Both the position numbers and the translations under genes were made by a program. Shown here piece after piece: positions 19,149 through 27,715 of a stretch of 64,000 bases of DNA (position 1 is its first letter; the number at the start of each line of letters is the position of its first letter). The notes beneath the pieces are model-generated. The model did no database searches. It worked only from the letters and a program-made list of their open reading frames with translations, and had not been told where the DNA came from. This DNA comes from Reyranella sp. (lineage in GTDB: Bacteria; Pseudomonadota; Alphaproteobacteria; Reyranellales; Reyranellaceae). The stretch lies in the NCBI RefSeq assembly GCF_030651995.1, contig NZ_JAUSBN010000079.1, positions 1 to 64,000 of the forward strand, read 5' to 3'.

Positions 19149-20255
19149 TCAGAATCCGGAGAGCTTGGCCCCGTCGAAGTCGCGCAGGTCGTTCTCGCGC
19201 ATGATCTGCCGGACGAACTGCACGTAAGCCTGGCCGCGCTCGGAATAGCGCAGCAGCGAGCCGATCAGCCGGAAGCCGTCGGGATCCTCGCCGCGCTCGC
19301 GCATGGCGGCGCGTTCCTTGCGGAAGCCGGCATAGGCGGGGTGGGTGTTGAGGTTGGCGACATAGGCATCCGTCGCCTCGCCCACGTCGGTGAAGGGCTG
19401 CGGCATGCCGGCGCCCGGCTTCCACGGCACCGAGACGCTGTGACGACCGACCGCCTGGATCTGGCCATAAAGGGCGTTGCCGTTACGCGCCGCGAACGAC
19501 GTACCCCAACCCGATTCCACGCCGCCCTGGGCGATCGCCATCGACGGCGGAACGATGTCGACGCGCCGGACCAGTTCGTCGAGCTTGTCGGGCGAGGAGT
19601 CGTAGCGGTCGGCGAGATCGTCGAGCCAGATGCGCTCGATGGCCGTCAGCATCTGCGGCGCCGCGTCGAGCTTGTCGCGGAGATACAGCAGCTGTTCGCG
19701 ATCGGCGAGGACGCGCTGGTTGACCTCGAGGATCACGGGCAGGATCGCCGTGATGAACAGCATCTTGCGCTGGTTGCCGTCCTTGCTGCCGAGATCGGCG
19801 GGCACCCGGTCGACCTTGTAAGCCGGTACGGCCTCACCCTGGCGGATGTCGGTCAGCGTATAGGAAACGTCGCGGAAGAAGCCCGCGAGCTCGTCGGCCG
19901 TGCGCGGGCTTATGGCGCGCACCTGGACCTGTCGGCGGACGGCGTTGCCCGGCGCCGCGAATCGTCCGTGACTGCCCGCGCCTTCGCGCGTGGAACGATA
20001 GCTCACATCCTCAGGCTCGCTCCAGTCGTGCCGCACGAAGGTGAGAGTGGCGGGTTCGGCCTCAGGGACGAAGACGATGGCCTGGTCGACTTCGCGAGCC
20101 TCGGCGCTCCCGACGCCGAAGGAAAAATATGGCGCCGCATCGACCGACGGCAGGGGCTTGTAGAGGACCACACCCGTTGCCAGCAGGGCTGCCCAGGTGG
20201 CGGGAAAAGCGTAATTGCGCCCACGCTCGATCGCGGGCCGTATCGTCAACTGCAT
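19149..20255 (-). CDS. Bax-like glucosaminidase domain protein
   Basis: A 368-residue protein with an N-terminal membrane anchor (AFPATWAALLATGVVLY), a long linker and a C-terminal glucosaminidase-type domain. The latter has MAIAQGGVESGWGTSFAARNGNALYGQ near residue 250, with the catalytic Glu in VESGWG, as in E. coli Bax and flagellar FlgJ muramidases. It probably acts on periplasmic peptidoglycan. It ends 13 bp from the convergent dipeptidase gene. Confidence 0.85.
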   Translation of the reverse strand: MQLTIRPAIERGRNYAFPATWAALLATGVVLYKPLPSVDAAPYFSFGVGSAEAREVDQAIVFVPEAEPATLTFVRHDWSEPEDVSYRSTREGAGSHGRFAAPGNAVRRQVQVRAISPRTADELAGFFRDVSYTLTDIRQGEAVPAYKVDRVPADLGSKDGNQRKMLFITAILPVILEVNQRVLADREQLLYLRDKLDAAPQMLTAIERIWLDDLADRYDSSPDKLDELVRRVDIVPPSMAIAQGGVESGWGTSFAARNGNALYGQIQAVGRHSVSVPWKPGAGMPQPFTDVGEATDAYVANLNTHPAYAGFRKERAAMRERGEDPDGFRLIGSLLRYSERGQAYVQFVRQIMRENDLRDFDGAKLSGF

Positions 20256-20358
20256 GCCACACTCTTCATTTTATTTGCGCGCACGAACGGGCTCTCGCGC
20301 GGGCCCTGTTGGGCCCGCGAACGCCATCTCAACGCGAACGCTTGAGCTGAAGCGCGGC

Positions 20359-20907
20359 CTACTGGGCCGCTTGGACTTCCACCACTTCCGGCACGTAGTG
20401 CTTCAGAAGATTCTCGATTCCCATCTTCAGCGTGGCCGTCGAGCTCGGGCAACCCGAGCAGGAGCCCTGCATGTGCAGGTAGACGATGCCATCGCGGAAG
20501 TCGTGAAAGACGATGTCGCCGCCATCCTGGGCCACGGCGGGCCGGACGCGGGTGTCGAGGAGTTCCTTGATCTGGGCGACGACTTCATCGTCGTCCGCCG
20601 CGACGGAAACCGCCGCGTCCTGGTCGGCGATCACGGGATCGCCGGACGTGTAATGCTCCATGAGCCCGCCGAGGATCGACGGCTTCATGATCTGCCAGTC
20701 CCGGTCGGCCGCCTTGGTGACGGTCACGAAATCGGAGCCGAAGAACACGCGCTCCACGCCTTCGACCGCGAACAGCCTCTTGGCAAGCGGTGACGGCGTG
20801 GCGGCCTCGACGTTGGCGAAATCCGCCGTCCCCTTCTCCATGACCACGCGGCCAGGAAGAAACTTGAGAGTCGACGGATTGGGCGTCTGCTCGGTCTGGA
20901 TAAACAA
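20359..20907 (-). CDS. NfuA/NifU-like Fe-S cluster scaffold protein
   Basis: A 182-residue protein with an Nfu N-terminal domain (FIQTEQTPNPSTLKFLPG) and a C-terminal NifU domain containing the Fe-S ligand motif CSGC near residue 153. The start is TTG at 20907: it gives the conserved family N-terminus and has GGAGG 5 bases upstream, whereas the ATG 14 codons earlier adds residues absent from the family. It delivers 4Fe-4S clusters to apo-proteins. The AT-rich upstream gap contains a perfect inverted repeat that could bind an iron-responsive regulator. Confidence 0.92.
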   Translation of the reverse strand: MFIQTEQTPNPSTLKFLPGRVVMEKGTADFANVEAATPSPLAKRLFAVEGVERVFFGSDFVTVTKAADRDWQIMKPSILGGLMEHYTSGDPVIADQDAAVSVAADDDEVVAQIKELLDTRVRPAVAQDGGDIVFHDFRDGIVYLHMQGSCSGCPSSTATLKMGIENLLKHYVPEVVEVQAAQ

Positions 20908-21072
20908 ACCTACCTCCGGTTCGAATGCTTCGGGCGGAGCCGTCGGCATCGCTCAGGCTGGGGATAGGACGTCTCCACCCCCACTCGATGACTTCGGACG
21001 TAGGAACCGAGGGCAAGTCGATCAAGACGATTCTTGAGCGTTAGTGTATAGATGTTATGGAATAAAGAGTGA

Positions 21073-21097
21073 TTATCTATATATATCAGTCAGATAA
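21073..21097 (-). promoter_or_regulatory. Inverted repeat in the AT-rich leader of the NfuA-like gene
   Basis: TTATCT (21073-21078) and AGATAA (21092-21097) form a perfect 6-bp inverted repeat with a 13-bp AT-rich spacer, in a ~70-bp AT-rich patch that stands out from the GC-rich surroundings. It lies about 165 bp upstream of the TTG start. It is a candidate operator for an iron or Fe-S regulator (Rrf2 or Fur type), but no consensus match is claimed. Confidence 0.3.
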
Positions 21098-21195
21098 ACT
21101 GCGAAATACCCAACGCGACCTTTATGCTTCAATTGTACACAAAGAAGATTTGTGCGCAGATCGCCGCATCGCGAACAGCAAACCATGCGCACGGG

Positions 21196-21678
21196 TCATG
21201 AGATTGCGTCGATCTCCGCCTCGGTGAGGGCGCCCGGTACGATGGTCAGCGGGATACGAAGCTGGCCTCCAGACTTTCCCGTGAAGGCCGTCACCAGGGG
21301 GCCCGGGCCATCGCTGCCCGAGGCGCTGCCGAGCACCAGGACCGAGATCGATCGGTCCTCCCCGAGGAGCTTCGCGAGTTCGTCGCGACTCTTGCCTTCG
21401 CGGATGTAGATCGAGGGAGGCTGGCCGGTCATCGAGACCGCCACATCGGCGTGTTGAGCCACCACGGTCTCGGCCTGCTGACGCGCTTCCTCGCGCATCA
21501 GCTCGACCACCGAGCCCCATTGCTGACCCTCGGGCGGATCCATGACGTAGAGCATCGCGACCCGGCCGCCGGTGCGCTTGGCGCGGCGGCAGGCGTAACG
21601 CAGGGCGTTGCGCATCTCCGGACTTTCGTCGACGACGACCAGGAAGACGCGTTCGCCTGTCTTGAGCTGCTCGTTCAT
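21196..21678 (-). CDS. Universal stress protein
   Basis: A 160-residue UspA-fold protein. It starts with VFLVVVDESPEMRNALRYACRRA and has IYIREGKSRDELAKLLGEDRSISVLVLGSA; the nucleotide-binding GxxGxG-type motif is degenerate (SASGSDGPGP). A strong GGGAGG lies 7 bases before the ATG. It follows the TIGR02186/TauE/DUF2333 run on the same strand with a 19-bp gap, so it may be the last gene of that operon. Confidence 0.9.
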   Translation of the reverse strand: MNEQLKTGERVFLVVVDESPEMRNALRYACRRAKRTGGRVAMLYVMDPPEGQQWGSVVELMREEARQQAETVVAQHADVAVSMTGQPPSIYIREGKSRDELAKLLGEDRSISVLVLGSASGSDGPGPLVTAFTGKSGGQLRIPLTIVPGALTEAEIDAIS

Positions 21679-21697
21679 GGCCCCTCCCCTTGATCTT

Positions 21698-22543
21698 CTA
21701 GAGACGTCGCATGACGGCGCCGCCCAGCCAGCCGACCAGCAGCGCCATCAGGACGGCGCCCACACCGTACAAGGCGCCCTCGTGCTCCGACCAGCCTGCG
21801 AGCTGGGCATTGAAGCCCACCTTGCCGACCGGCAGCGGCCGCGACACGGCCGCAACGATCTTCCCCTCCCGCAGCAGATAGACCCGGATGTCGTAGACCC
21901 CTTCCGGCACCCGCGACGGGAAGGGCAGGTCGACGCGAAACAGCCGGCCGGCCTGCACCGTCACCTGGCCAATGGCCGCGGGGTAGAGGCCCTCACGCCG
22001 CTTCACCTCGACGAGGCCGGCGCGGAAGCGCGCCAGCTCCGGGGCGTCGCGGGGCGTCGCCGGCTTCAGGCTGGCCAAGCGGTCCTCGAGCGACAGGATC
22101 TCGCCGCCGGCGCCACGCGCCAGCAGGCGCTGCAGCGGCTGGCTGGCCGCGATGGCGTAGTAGGCCGGCACGTCGTCGAACGCCTGACGTCCGGTGTTGA
22201 GCCAGATCCCCATGAACCGTTGCTTGCGCATCACCGTCTCGCGCGCGGACGGGCCGGCCACGACCACCACGATCTCGCCGGGCGGGTCGAACATGCCGAA
22301 CAGCAGGATGCTCTCACCCTGGAAGGCCGAAGTGATCGACACGCGAGCGAGCGAGAGATCCATGATCAGGTCGGGTGTCGTGGGCTCGATGGGCACGGAA
22401 GGCGGCGCAATGGCGCTGGGCGGCCCGCCGATGGTCGGCGCCGGCAGGGCTCCCGGTGCCGGCTCCAGGCGCGGACCCTGCGCCAGGGCCCCGGTCGCGC
22501 CGACGAGAAGCGCGAGGCAGGCGAGGAGAGCCAGCAATCTCAC
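21698..22543 (-). CDS. TIGR02186 family membrane-anchored protein
   Basis: A 281-residue protein with a GTG start overlapping the stop of the TauE-like gene (GTGA). A signal peptide (about 1-21, ALAQG) precedes an extracytoplasmic beta-rich domain (SITSAFQGESILLFGMFD ... RVPEGVYDIRVYLLREGKIV) and a C-terminal membrane helix (ALYGVGAVLMALLVGWLGG). This conserved alphaproteobacterial family is regularly encoded next to a TauE/SafE permease, as here. Function is not established; a subunit of a sulfur-compound or anion exporter is inferred from linkage. Confidence 0.85.
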   Translation of the reverse strand: MRLLALLACLALLVGATGALAQGPRLEPAPGALPAPTIGGPPSAIAPPSVPIEPTTPDLIMDLSLARVSITSAFQGESILLFGMFDPPGEIVVVVAGPSARETVMRKQRFMGIWLNTGRQAFDDVPAYYAIAASQPLQRLLARGAGGEILSLEDRLASLKPATPRDAPELARFRAGLVEVKRREGLYPAAIGQVTVQAGRLFRVDLPFPSRVPEGVYDIRVYLLREGKIVAAVSRPLPVGKVGFNAQLAGWSEHEGALYGVGAVLMALLVGWLGGAVMRRL

Positions 22544-23466
22544 GGCAGCACCTCGCGGGTGCCCAGCGAGTAGAGCGAGCTGGGGGTGCGCAACAGTTCC
22601 GTCAGCAGTTCGGCGGCCACGAGCAGGATCAGGAGCGACATCAGGGCGCGCAGCGCCACGCCCGGCAGCTTGGCGGCCAGCCGCGCGCCGATCGGCGCGC
22701 CGACGACCCCGCCCAGGATCAGCAGCAACGCCAGCACGACGTCGACCGTGCCGTTGGTGGCTGCCTGCAGGAAGGTGACGTTGGCCGCCACGAACAGGAT
22801 CTGGAAATTCGACGTGCCGATCACCACCGCCGTCGGCATGCCCAGCAGGTAGATCATGGCCGGCACCAGGACGAACCCGCCACCCACGCCCAGGATCGCC
22901 GACAAGACACCGATGATGAAGCCCAGCCCGATCGGCAGCAGCGCGCTGATGTAGAGCTTCGACTTGTAGAAGCGCAGCTTCAGCGGCAGCCGGTGGACGA
23001 GATAGTGGGTATGGAGCTTGCCGCGGGGCCCGTCGGGATTGCGCCGCCGCTTGAAGTAGGTGTTGAGACTCTCGAACATCATCAGCAGGCCGATGGTCGA
23101 CAGCATCACGACATAGAGCACCGCAATGACGAAATCGATCTGGCCGATGCGCTTCAGGTAGGTGAACAGCCAGACGCCGGCCGACGATCCGAGCATACCG
23201 CCCGCCAGCAGGACCAGCCCCATGCGCAGGTCGACATTGCCGCGCCGCCACTGGACCTGCAGCGAGGAGATCGAGTTGGCCACCACCTGGTTGGCCTGGC
23301 TGGCGACCGCGACGGCCGGCGGGATGCCGACGAAGATCAGCAACGGCGTGGCGAGGAATCCGCCGCCGACGCCGAACATGCCCGACAGAAGGCCCGCCGC
23401 GGCGCCGAGGCCAAGAAGCAGGAACACGTTCATCGAGAGTTCGGCAATGGGGAGATAGATCTCCAC
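22540..23466 (-). CDS. TauE/SafE family sulfite/anion exporter permease
   Basis: A 308-residue membrane protein. It has two TauE halves, each with the GGGF motif (SGMFGVGGGFLATPLL near residue 30 and SAILGVGGGFVLVPAMIYLLG near 200), and about eight membrane helices. The GTG start at 23466 is chosen because AGGCGG lies 6 bases upstream and VEIYLPIAELSMNV matches the family N-terminus. It lies 9 bp after the DUF2333 gene and overlaps the TIGR02186 gene, indicating one operon. Confidence 0.9.
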   Translation of the reverse strand: MEIYLPIAELSMNVFLLLGLGAAAGLLSGMFGVGGGFLATPLLIFVGIPPAVAVASQANQVVANSISSLQVQWRRGNVDLRMGLVLLAGGMLGSSAGVWLFTYLKRIGQIDFVIAVLYVVMLSTIGLLMMFESLNTYFKRRRNPDGPRGKLHTHYLVHRLPLKLRFYKSKLYISALLPIGLGFIIGVLSAILGVGGGFVLVPAMIYLLGMPTAVVIGTSNFQILFVAANVTFLQAATNGTVDVVLALLLILGGVVGAPIGARLAAKLPGVALRALMSLLILLVAAELLTELLRTPSSLYSLGTREVLP

Positions 23467-23474
23467 GCTGCCGC

Positions 23475-24506
23475 CTACTTCAGCAGGATGTTGGTGATCT
23501 CGCGCAGCTGCGTGCGGGCGCGCAGCAGGTAGAAGCCCTGCGCGAGCAGGTGATTGGGAATCAGCAGCGCATCGGGATAGCCGTTCCAGACGATCCAGGG
23601 GTCGAGCTGGGCAGCGATGCGGAAGGTATCGACCGTGCCGTTCCAGGCGGTCGTGAGTTCGCGGTCGCGAATGACGTTCTGGAAGTCCACACCGAGATCG
23701 CGCAGCAACAGGTAGTAGACGTAGAGGCGGCCCTTGTTGAAATAGAAGATGTCGTCGCACCTTGCGTCGAACAGGTCCCCGGCCTTCTCGATGACGTGCT
23801 GGTCGATTGCCGCCGAATCCGAGCCGAGATCGCTGGCAATGCGGTCGAGCAGCGCCTGGAGATTGTCGGCGCGCCGTTCGAACACCGCCTGACCGGTGCC
23901 CAGCCGCTTGTTGTAGGCCATCAGCCGGTCGCGACCGGCGCGGTACTTCTGCGCCGAGGTCGTCGAGGGCAGCAGCGACACGCTGGGCTGCCACAGCCAG
24001 ATGTTGGGCTGCTCGTTCAGGAAGCCGCGTGCCTGCTCGAGGTCACGGTCGGTCTGGCTTGAGCCGCGCGTGCGGCCGAGCTGGTCCATCAGCTCCGTGC
24101 TGAAGCGGCCCAGCGCCGACATGATGCCGCGCTGGAAGTTCGGCATGTTGTCGAGCAGCCCCGCCGGCGTGAAGAACGGCATCATCGGCGTCCAGGTGTG
24201 GACGTCGACCTCGCGGGTGACGAGGTCGGCCGCGGTGGCCACCGCCTTGCTTTCACCTGGCGCAACGCCGCGCGCCGTGAACTGCGGATCGTCGTCGATG
24301 TCTTCCGTCACCAGCGCGCCCACCGGATAGTAGAGAATGAGCAGTGCGAGGACGATTCGCCATGTCCATCTCCAGACAGTGCGACCGCCGGACGACGGGG
24401 CGGAGGTCGAGCGGCCCGGGCGCCATGCCCTCACGCGGTCCCAGCTTCGCCGCCACCAGGAAGGCGTGGCCGACGGGGGTGCGCTGTAGTCCGGTTCGAA
24501 TGTCAT
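23475..24506 (-). CDS. DUF2333 family protein
   Basis: A 343-residue protein with one N-terminal membrane helix (WRIVLALLILYYPVGALV, about 42-60) and a large extracytoplasmic domain rich in DLVTREVDVHTWTPMMPFFTPAGLLDNMPNFQ-type conserved text. This matches the uncharacterised DUF2333 family of alpha- and gammaproteobacteria. ATG at 24506 is preferred (AAGGTG upstream) over the ATG at 24563. It is first of the DUF2333-TauE-TIGR02186-Usp run. Function unknown. Confidence 0.85.
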   Translation of the reverse strand: MTFEPDYSAPPSATPSWWRRSWDRVRAWRPGRSTSAPSSGGRTVWRWTWRIVLALLILYYPVGALVTEDIDDDPQFTARGVAPGESKAVATAADLVTREVDVHTWTPMMPFFTPAGLLDNMPNFQRGIMSALGRFSTELMDQLGRTRGSSQTDRDLEQARGFLNEQPNIWLWQPSVSLLPSTTSAQKYRAGRDRLMAYNKRLGTGQAVFERRADNLQALLDRIASDLGSDSAAIDQHVIEKAGDLFDARCDDIFYFNKGRLYVYYLLLRDLGVDFQNVIRDRELTTAWNGTVDTFRIAAQLDPWIVWNGYPDALLIPNHLLAQGFYLLRARTQLREITNILLK

Positions 24507-24589
24507 GGCACACCTTACCATTCGCCTCGTGACGAAACAGGGGCGAGGGCTGCTAGAGTGCAACGAATGTTCTCAATGGAGTGGGTGGA

Positions 24590-25543
24590 ATGGCTCTCGA
24601 TCCGGAATCCCAGCGGTTGATCGACCTGATGGCGGCGGCAAATCGCCCGGCCTGGAACACACTGAGCCCACAGGCCGCCCGCGATCTCTATCTTTCCCTG
24701 CGCCCCGGTGCGCAGGGCCCGCGCCCCGCCGACGTGACCGTCGTCGACCGCACCATCCCCGGCCCGGCGGGAGAACTGCCCGTCCGCATCTATCGCCCGG
24801 CATCCGCTCCTGCCGACGCTCCGCTGCCGGCGCTGGTCTATGCCCATGGCGGCGGCTGGGTATTCGGCAATCTCGACAGCCACGACGTGCTCTGCGCGCA
24901 GCTCGCTCTGGAGGCCGGCATCGCAGTGTTCCATGTCGATTATCGCCTGGCGCCCGAAGCGCGCTTTCCCGGGGCCTTCGACGATGTCGTGGCGGGGCTG
25001 AAATGGGTGGCCGCCAACGGCGCCTCGGTCGGCATCGACCCCGCACGCCTCGCCATCGGTGGCGACAGCGCCGGCGGCAATCTCGCGGCCGTGGTTTCCA
25101 TCTGGGCGCGCGACCACGGCGGACCGAAGCTCCTGATGCAGCTTCTCGCCTATCCCGTGACCGACGCCGTGGCGCGCGCCGACTCTTACCGGCGCTACGA
25201 GGACGGCTATGGGCTGAACGCCATCACCATGGAGTGGTTCTTCGACCACTACACCCCCGACAAGACCAGCCGGGGCGACTGGCGCGTCTCGCCGCTCCGC
25301 GCGGCCTCGCTGGCCGGCCTGCCGCCGGCCCTGGTCGTCACCGCCGGCTACGATCCGCTGCGCGACGAGGGCCGCGCCTATGCCTGGCGCCTGCAGCAGG
25401 AAGGCACGCAGGCCGATCTGGTGGAGTTCGGCGGCATGCTGCACGGGTTCCTGAGCTCGCCGATGCTGCTGCACGGCGCCCGGCGCGGCACGACGCTCTG
25501 CGCCGCCGCCCTGCGCGAGGCTCTGGTGCTGCGCGCCCAGTGA
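24590..25543 (+). CDS. HSL-family alpha/beta hydrolase (esterase/lipase)
   Basis: A 317-residue hormone-sensitive-lipase-type carboxylesterase. The oxyanion motif HGGGW (near residue 87), nucleophile GDSAGG (Ser near 159), acid in AGYDPLRDEG and His in GMLHGF are all visible. No signal peptide. ATG at 24590 follows a GGAG-rich ribosome-binding stretch. It probably hydrolyses short-chain esters in the cytosol. It is followed 10 bp later by an MFS transporter, which may import or export a related compound. Confidence 0.92.
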   Translation: MALDPESQRLIDLMAAANRPAWNTLSPQAARDLYLSLRPGAQGPRPADVTVVDRTIPGPAGELPVRIYRPASAPADAPLPALVYAHGGGWVFGNLDSHDVLCAQLALEAGIAVFHVDYRLAPEARFPGAFDDVVAGLKWVAANGASVGIDPARLAIGGDSAGGNLAAVVSIWARDHGGPKLLMQLLAYPVTDAVARADSYRRYEDGYGLNAITMEWFFDHYTPDKTSRGDWRVSPLRAASLAGLPPALVVTAGYDPLRDEGRAYAWRLQQEGTQADLVEFGGMLHGFLSSPMLLHGARRGTTLCAAALREALVLRAQ

Positions 25544-25553
25544 CGATCACGGC

Positions 25554-26678
25554 ATGACCGTGGCGGCCTCCCGCGGCGCCGCGCCGGTCGGCATGGCGCT
25601 GCCGGGGCTGGTGATCGCCGTCTGCATGATCGGCGACACGCTGCTCTATGCCGTGCTGCCGCTCTATCATGCGGAGTTCGGCCTCTCGCTGGCGATGGTC
25701 GGCGTGCTGCTGTCGCTCAACCGCTGGATCCGCCTGCTCGCCAATTCCGGCGTCGCCCATCTTGGCGAACGCATCGGTCCTCACGCGCTGATGATCGCCG
25801 CCGCGCTGGGCTCGGCGGTCTCGACGACCGTCTATGGCCTGATCGACGATCCGACCGCACAGATCCTGGCGCGCATCCTCTGGGGCATCTCCTATGCCTC
25901 GCTCAACCTCGCGACGCTGGCCTATGCCGTGAGCGATCGCGCCAATGCCGGCAAGCGGGTCGGCGCCAGCCGCGCCGCGATCGGCCTCGTGCAGGCCCTG
26001 TCGCTGGTCGGTGGCGCCTGGATCGTGCTCGAACTCGGCGCGCGTTCGGTGTTTCTCCTCTTCGGTGCCCTGACCCTGATCGCCCTGGTGGCCGCGATCG
26101 CCCTGCCGCGCCTGCCGCCCGAGCCCGTCACGAAGAAGGGCTTCAAGCTGCCGGTTCCGCATCGGCTGGAAGTCTGGGGTTTCGTCATGGGCTTCGCAGG
26201 CGATGGCGTCTTCCTGCTGACCCTCGCCTTCCTGATGAAGGACTCGATCACTTCGGTGGCCCCCGTGATGGCGACGGCGATGCTGCTGGCGTTGCGCTGG
26301 CTGGTCGAGGTCACGACGGGTCCGATCGGCGGCCGGATCGGCGACCGTTTCGGGGCGCGGCGCATCGCCATCGCGAATGCGGCCCTCCTGGTCGGCGGCT
26401 TCGTCCTCGTAGCGGCGGACCATGAGCTGCTGGGAGCGCTGACGATCGTGATGACCCGCGGCATGTTCAACACGCTGATCCCGGTGCTGGTGATCGAGCG
26501 CGGCCACGGCACGGTCCTCTCCAGCCAGGCCAGCTACTCGACCTGGCGCGACTTCGGGGCCGCAGTCGGCCCCCTCACCGCGCCGTGGCTGTTCCTGACC
26601 GTCCCGCAGGCGCCGCTTTACGCCGCCCTGGCGCTCGCCCTCGGTCTCAGCGGCTATTTCTGCCTCGTGAGGCGCTGA
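25554..26678 (+). CDS. Major facilitator superfamily transporter
   Basis: A 374-residue protein with about eleven or twelve predicted membrane helices, somewhat short for MFS. An MFS loop motif (GGRIGDRFGARR) lies between helices 8 and 9, in the second half. It is co-directional with the upstream esterase and ends 60 bp before a MarR regulator, which may control both (inference). The substrate is unknown. Confidence 0.88.
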   Translation: MTVAASRGAAPVGMALPGLVIAVCMIGDTLLYAVLPLYHAEFGLSLAMVGVLLSLNRWIRLLANSGVAHLGERIGPHALMIAAALGSAVSTTVYGLIDDPTAQILARILWGISYASLNLATLAYAVSDRANAGKRVGASRAAIGLVQALSLVGGAWIVLELGARSVFLLFGALTLIALVAAIALPRLPPEPVTKKGFKLPVPHRLEVWGFVMGFAGDGVFLLTLAFLMKDSITSVAPVMATAMLLALRWLVEVTTGPIGGRIGDRFGARRIAIANAALLVGGFVLVAADHELLGALTIVMTRGMFNTLIPVLVIERGHGTVLSSQASYSTWRDFGAAVGPLTAPWLFLTVPQAPLYAALALALGLSGYFCLVRR

Positions 26679-26697
26679 AGCATTCGAATTGCTTCCC

Positions 26698-26732
26698 ATA
26701 TGCTTGCGTACGGAAACATATCGGCCTATATC
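26698..26732 (+). promoter_or_regulatory. Leaderless promoter with overlapping palindromic operator for the MarR gene
   Basis: A sigma70-like promoter, TTGCGT (26704-26709), 17-bp spacer and TATATC (26727-26732), ends 6 bases before the ATG at 26739, so transcription should begin at or next to the start codon. A 24-bp dyad (26698-26721; 10 of 12 pairs match, centre at GTAC) covers the -35 element. This is the expected layout of a MarR autorepression site. Confidence 0.6.
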
Positions 26733-26738
26733 GCGCCG

Positions 26739-27185
26739 ATGACCAGCCCTTCCTTCTCCGCCACCCTCAACCTGCTCCGCGCCACGGCGCGCCTCGAAGA
26801 ACGCTTCGCCGGCGAGCTTGGCTCCGTGCACGGGCTTGCCCTCAAGGAGGTGCTGCTGATGATGCACCTCGAACGGGCACCCCTCAGGCGGCTGAGCCGC
26901 ATCGAGCTCGCCAAGCGCCTGCATGTCAGTCCCTCGAGTGTGACCCGCATGACCAACCCGCTGGAGAAGCTGGGCTGCGTCGGTCGCGAAGCCGATCCCC
27001 GCGACGCCCGCCTCGCCTACGTCGTCCTGACCGAGGCAGGCCAGCGGCTGGTCGGCGAGGCGAGGGCGACGCTGGAGCGCATGGCCGCCGACCTGTTCCG
27101 CGACCGCTGGACCACGACGGAGATCGCCACCCTGGCCGACCTGCTCGGGCGCCTGACTGCCGGCCAGCCAGGAGACCTCGCATGA
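26739..27185 (+). CDS. MarR-family transcriptional regulator
   Basis: A 148-residue winged-helix protein. The recognition region is LAKRLHVSPSSVTRMTNPLEKLGCVGREADPRDARLAYVVLTEAGQRLV, with the DPRDAR wing typical of MarR. ATG at 26739 is chosen over 26700, because the upstream ATG lies inside a 24-bp palindrome and a promoter that would start transcription at 26739. The stop overlaps the start of a broken ATPase gene (ATGA), so the two were once coupled. Confidence 0.9.
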   Translation: MTSPSFSATLNLLRATARLEERFAGELGSVHGLALKEVLLMMHLERAPLRRLSRIELAKRLHVSPSSVTRMTNPLEKLGCVGREADPRDARLAYVVLTEAGQRLVGEARATLERMAADLFRDRWTTTEIATLADLLGRLTAGQPGDLA

Positions 27186-27444
27186 TCCATCTGATCTGCG
27201 GTTCGACCGGCGCCGTCGCGTCGCCGAACGGACCGCCGCTGCCGGCGTCGGCGTGCGCCTGCATTTCCTCGACTTCGATGCCACCGAGCGGTGGCGCCGC
27301 GTCGAGGCGCGCAATGAACAGCAGGGCGAGACCTTCCGCGTGAAGGTCACACGACCCATGTTCGATTTCATCGAAACGATCTGGCAGCCGCCGACACCGG
27401 TAGAAATGTCGGCGTTCGACGGCGTGCGGATCGCGCCTCAGTAA
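27182..27444 (+). pseudogene. AAA/zeta-like P-loop ATPase remnant with internal deletion
   Basis: It starts with MIHLICGSTGA, the beginning of a P-loop (family version GPTGAGKTT), but the frame breaks there. From about 27215 another frame reads AAAGVGVRLHFLDFDATERWRRVEARNEQQGETFRVKVTRPMFDFIETIWQPPTPVEMSAFDGVRIAP, which matches the C-terminal third of the same small ATPase family. The Walker A Lys, Walker B and roughly 90 residues are missing and the join is out of frame, so it is almost certainly inactive. It was coupled to marR through the ATGA overlap. Confidence 0.75.
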
Positions 27445-27448
27445 ACCG

Positions 27449-27715
27449 TCAGCCCTTTACCGTCTTTTCGGCAAGCCACGTCTTGATCAAGGATTGATAG
27501 GGCACATCGCGCTTGTTGGCGGCCACTTTGATCTGATCGAGAAGCGCCACTGGTAATCGCAGGGAGATCGACGTCGTCGAGGGCTTGAGATTCGGCAGAC
27601 GAACGCGCTCTGCCTTGCTCCAGTCGACAAGATCACTGGAATCGTGCGCCTCCCAGAAGCGGCGCTCCTCGGCTTCGGTGCGAAACTTCGGGATCGACTT
27701 AGCTGTCTTGCTCAT
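27449..27715 (-). CDS. brnA: BrnA-family antitoxin
   Basis: An 88-residue antitoxin. The N-terminal part (KFRTEAEERRFWEAHDSSDLVDWSKAERVRLPNLKPS) is the toxin-neutralising region, and the C-terminal ribbon-helix-helix (TTSISLRLPVALLDQIKVAANKRDVPYQSLIKTWL) should bind DNA. It overlaps the end of brnT by 17 bp. In BrnT/BrnA systems the complex represses its own promoter, and a matching palindrome is present upstream of brnT. Confidence 0.9.
   Translation of the reverse strand: MSKTAKSIPKFRTEAEERRFWEAHDSSDLVDWSKAERVRLPNLKPSTTSISLRLPVALLDQIKVAANKRDVPYQSLIKTWLAEKTVKG

Noticed and set aside
25338-27371. 677-codon minus-strand open frame opposite the MFS, MarR and esterase genes
   Set aside because: It is antisense to well-supported genes, with low-complexity composition.
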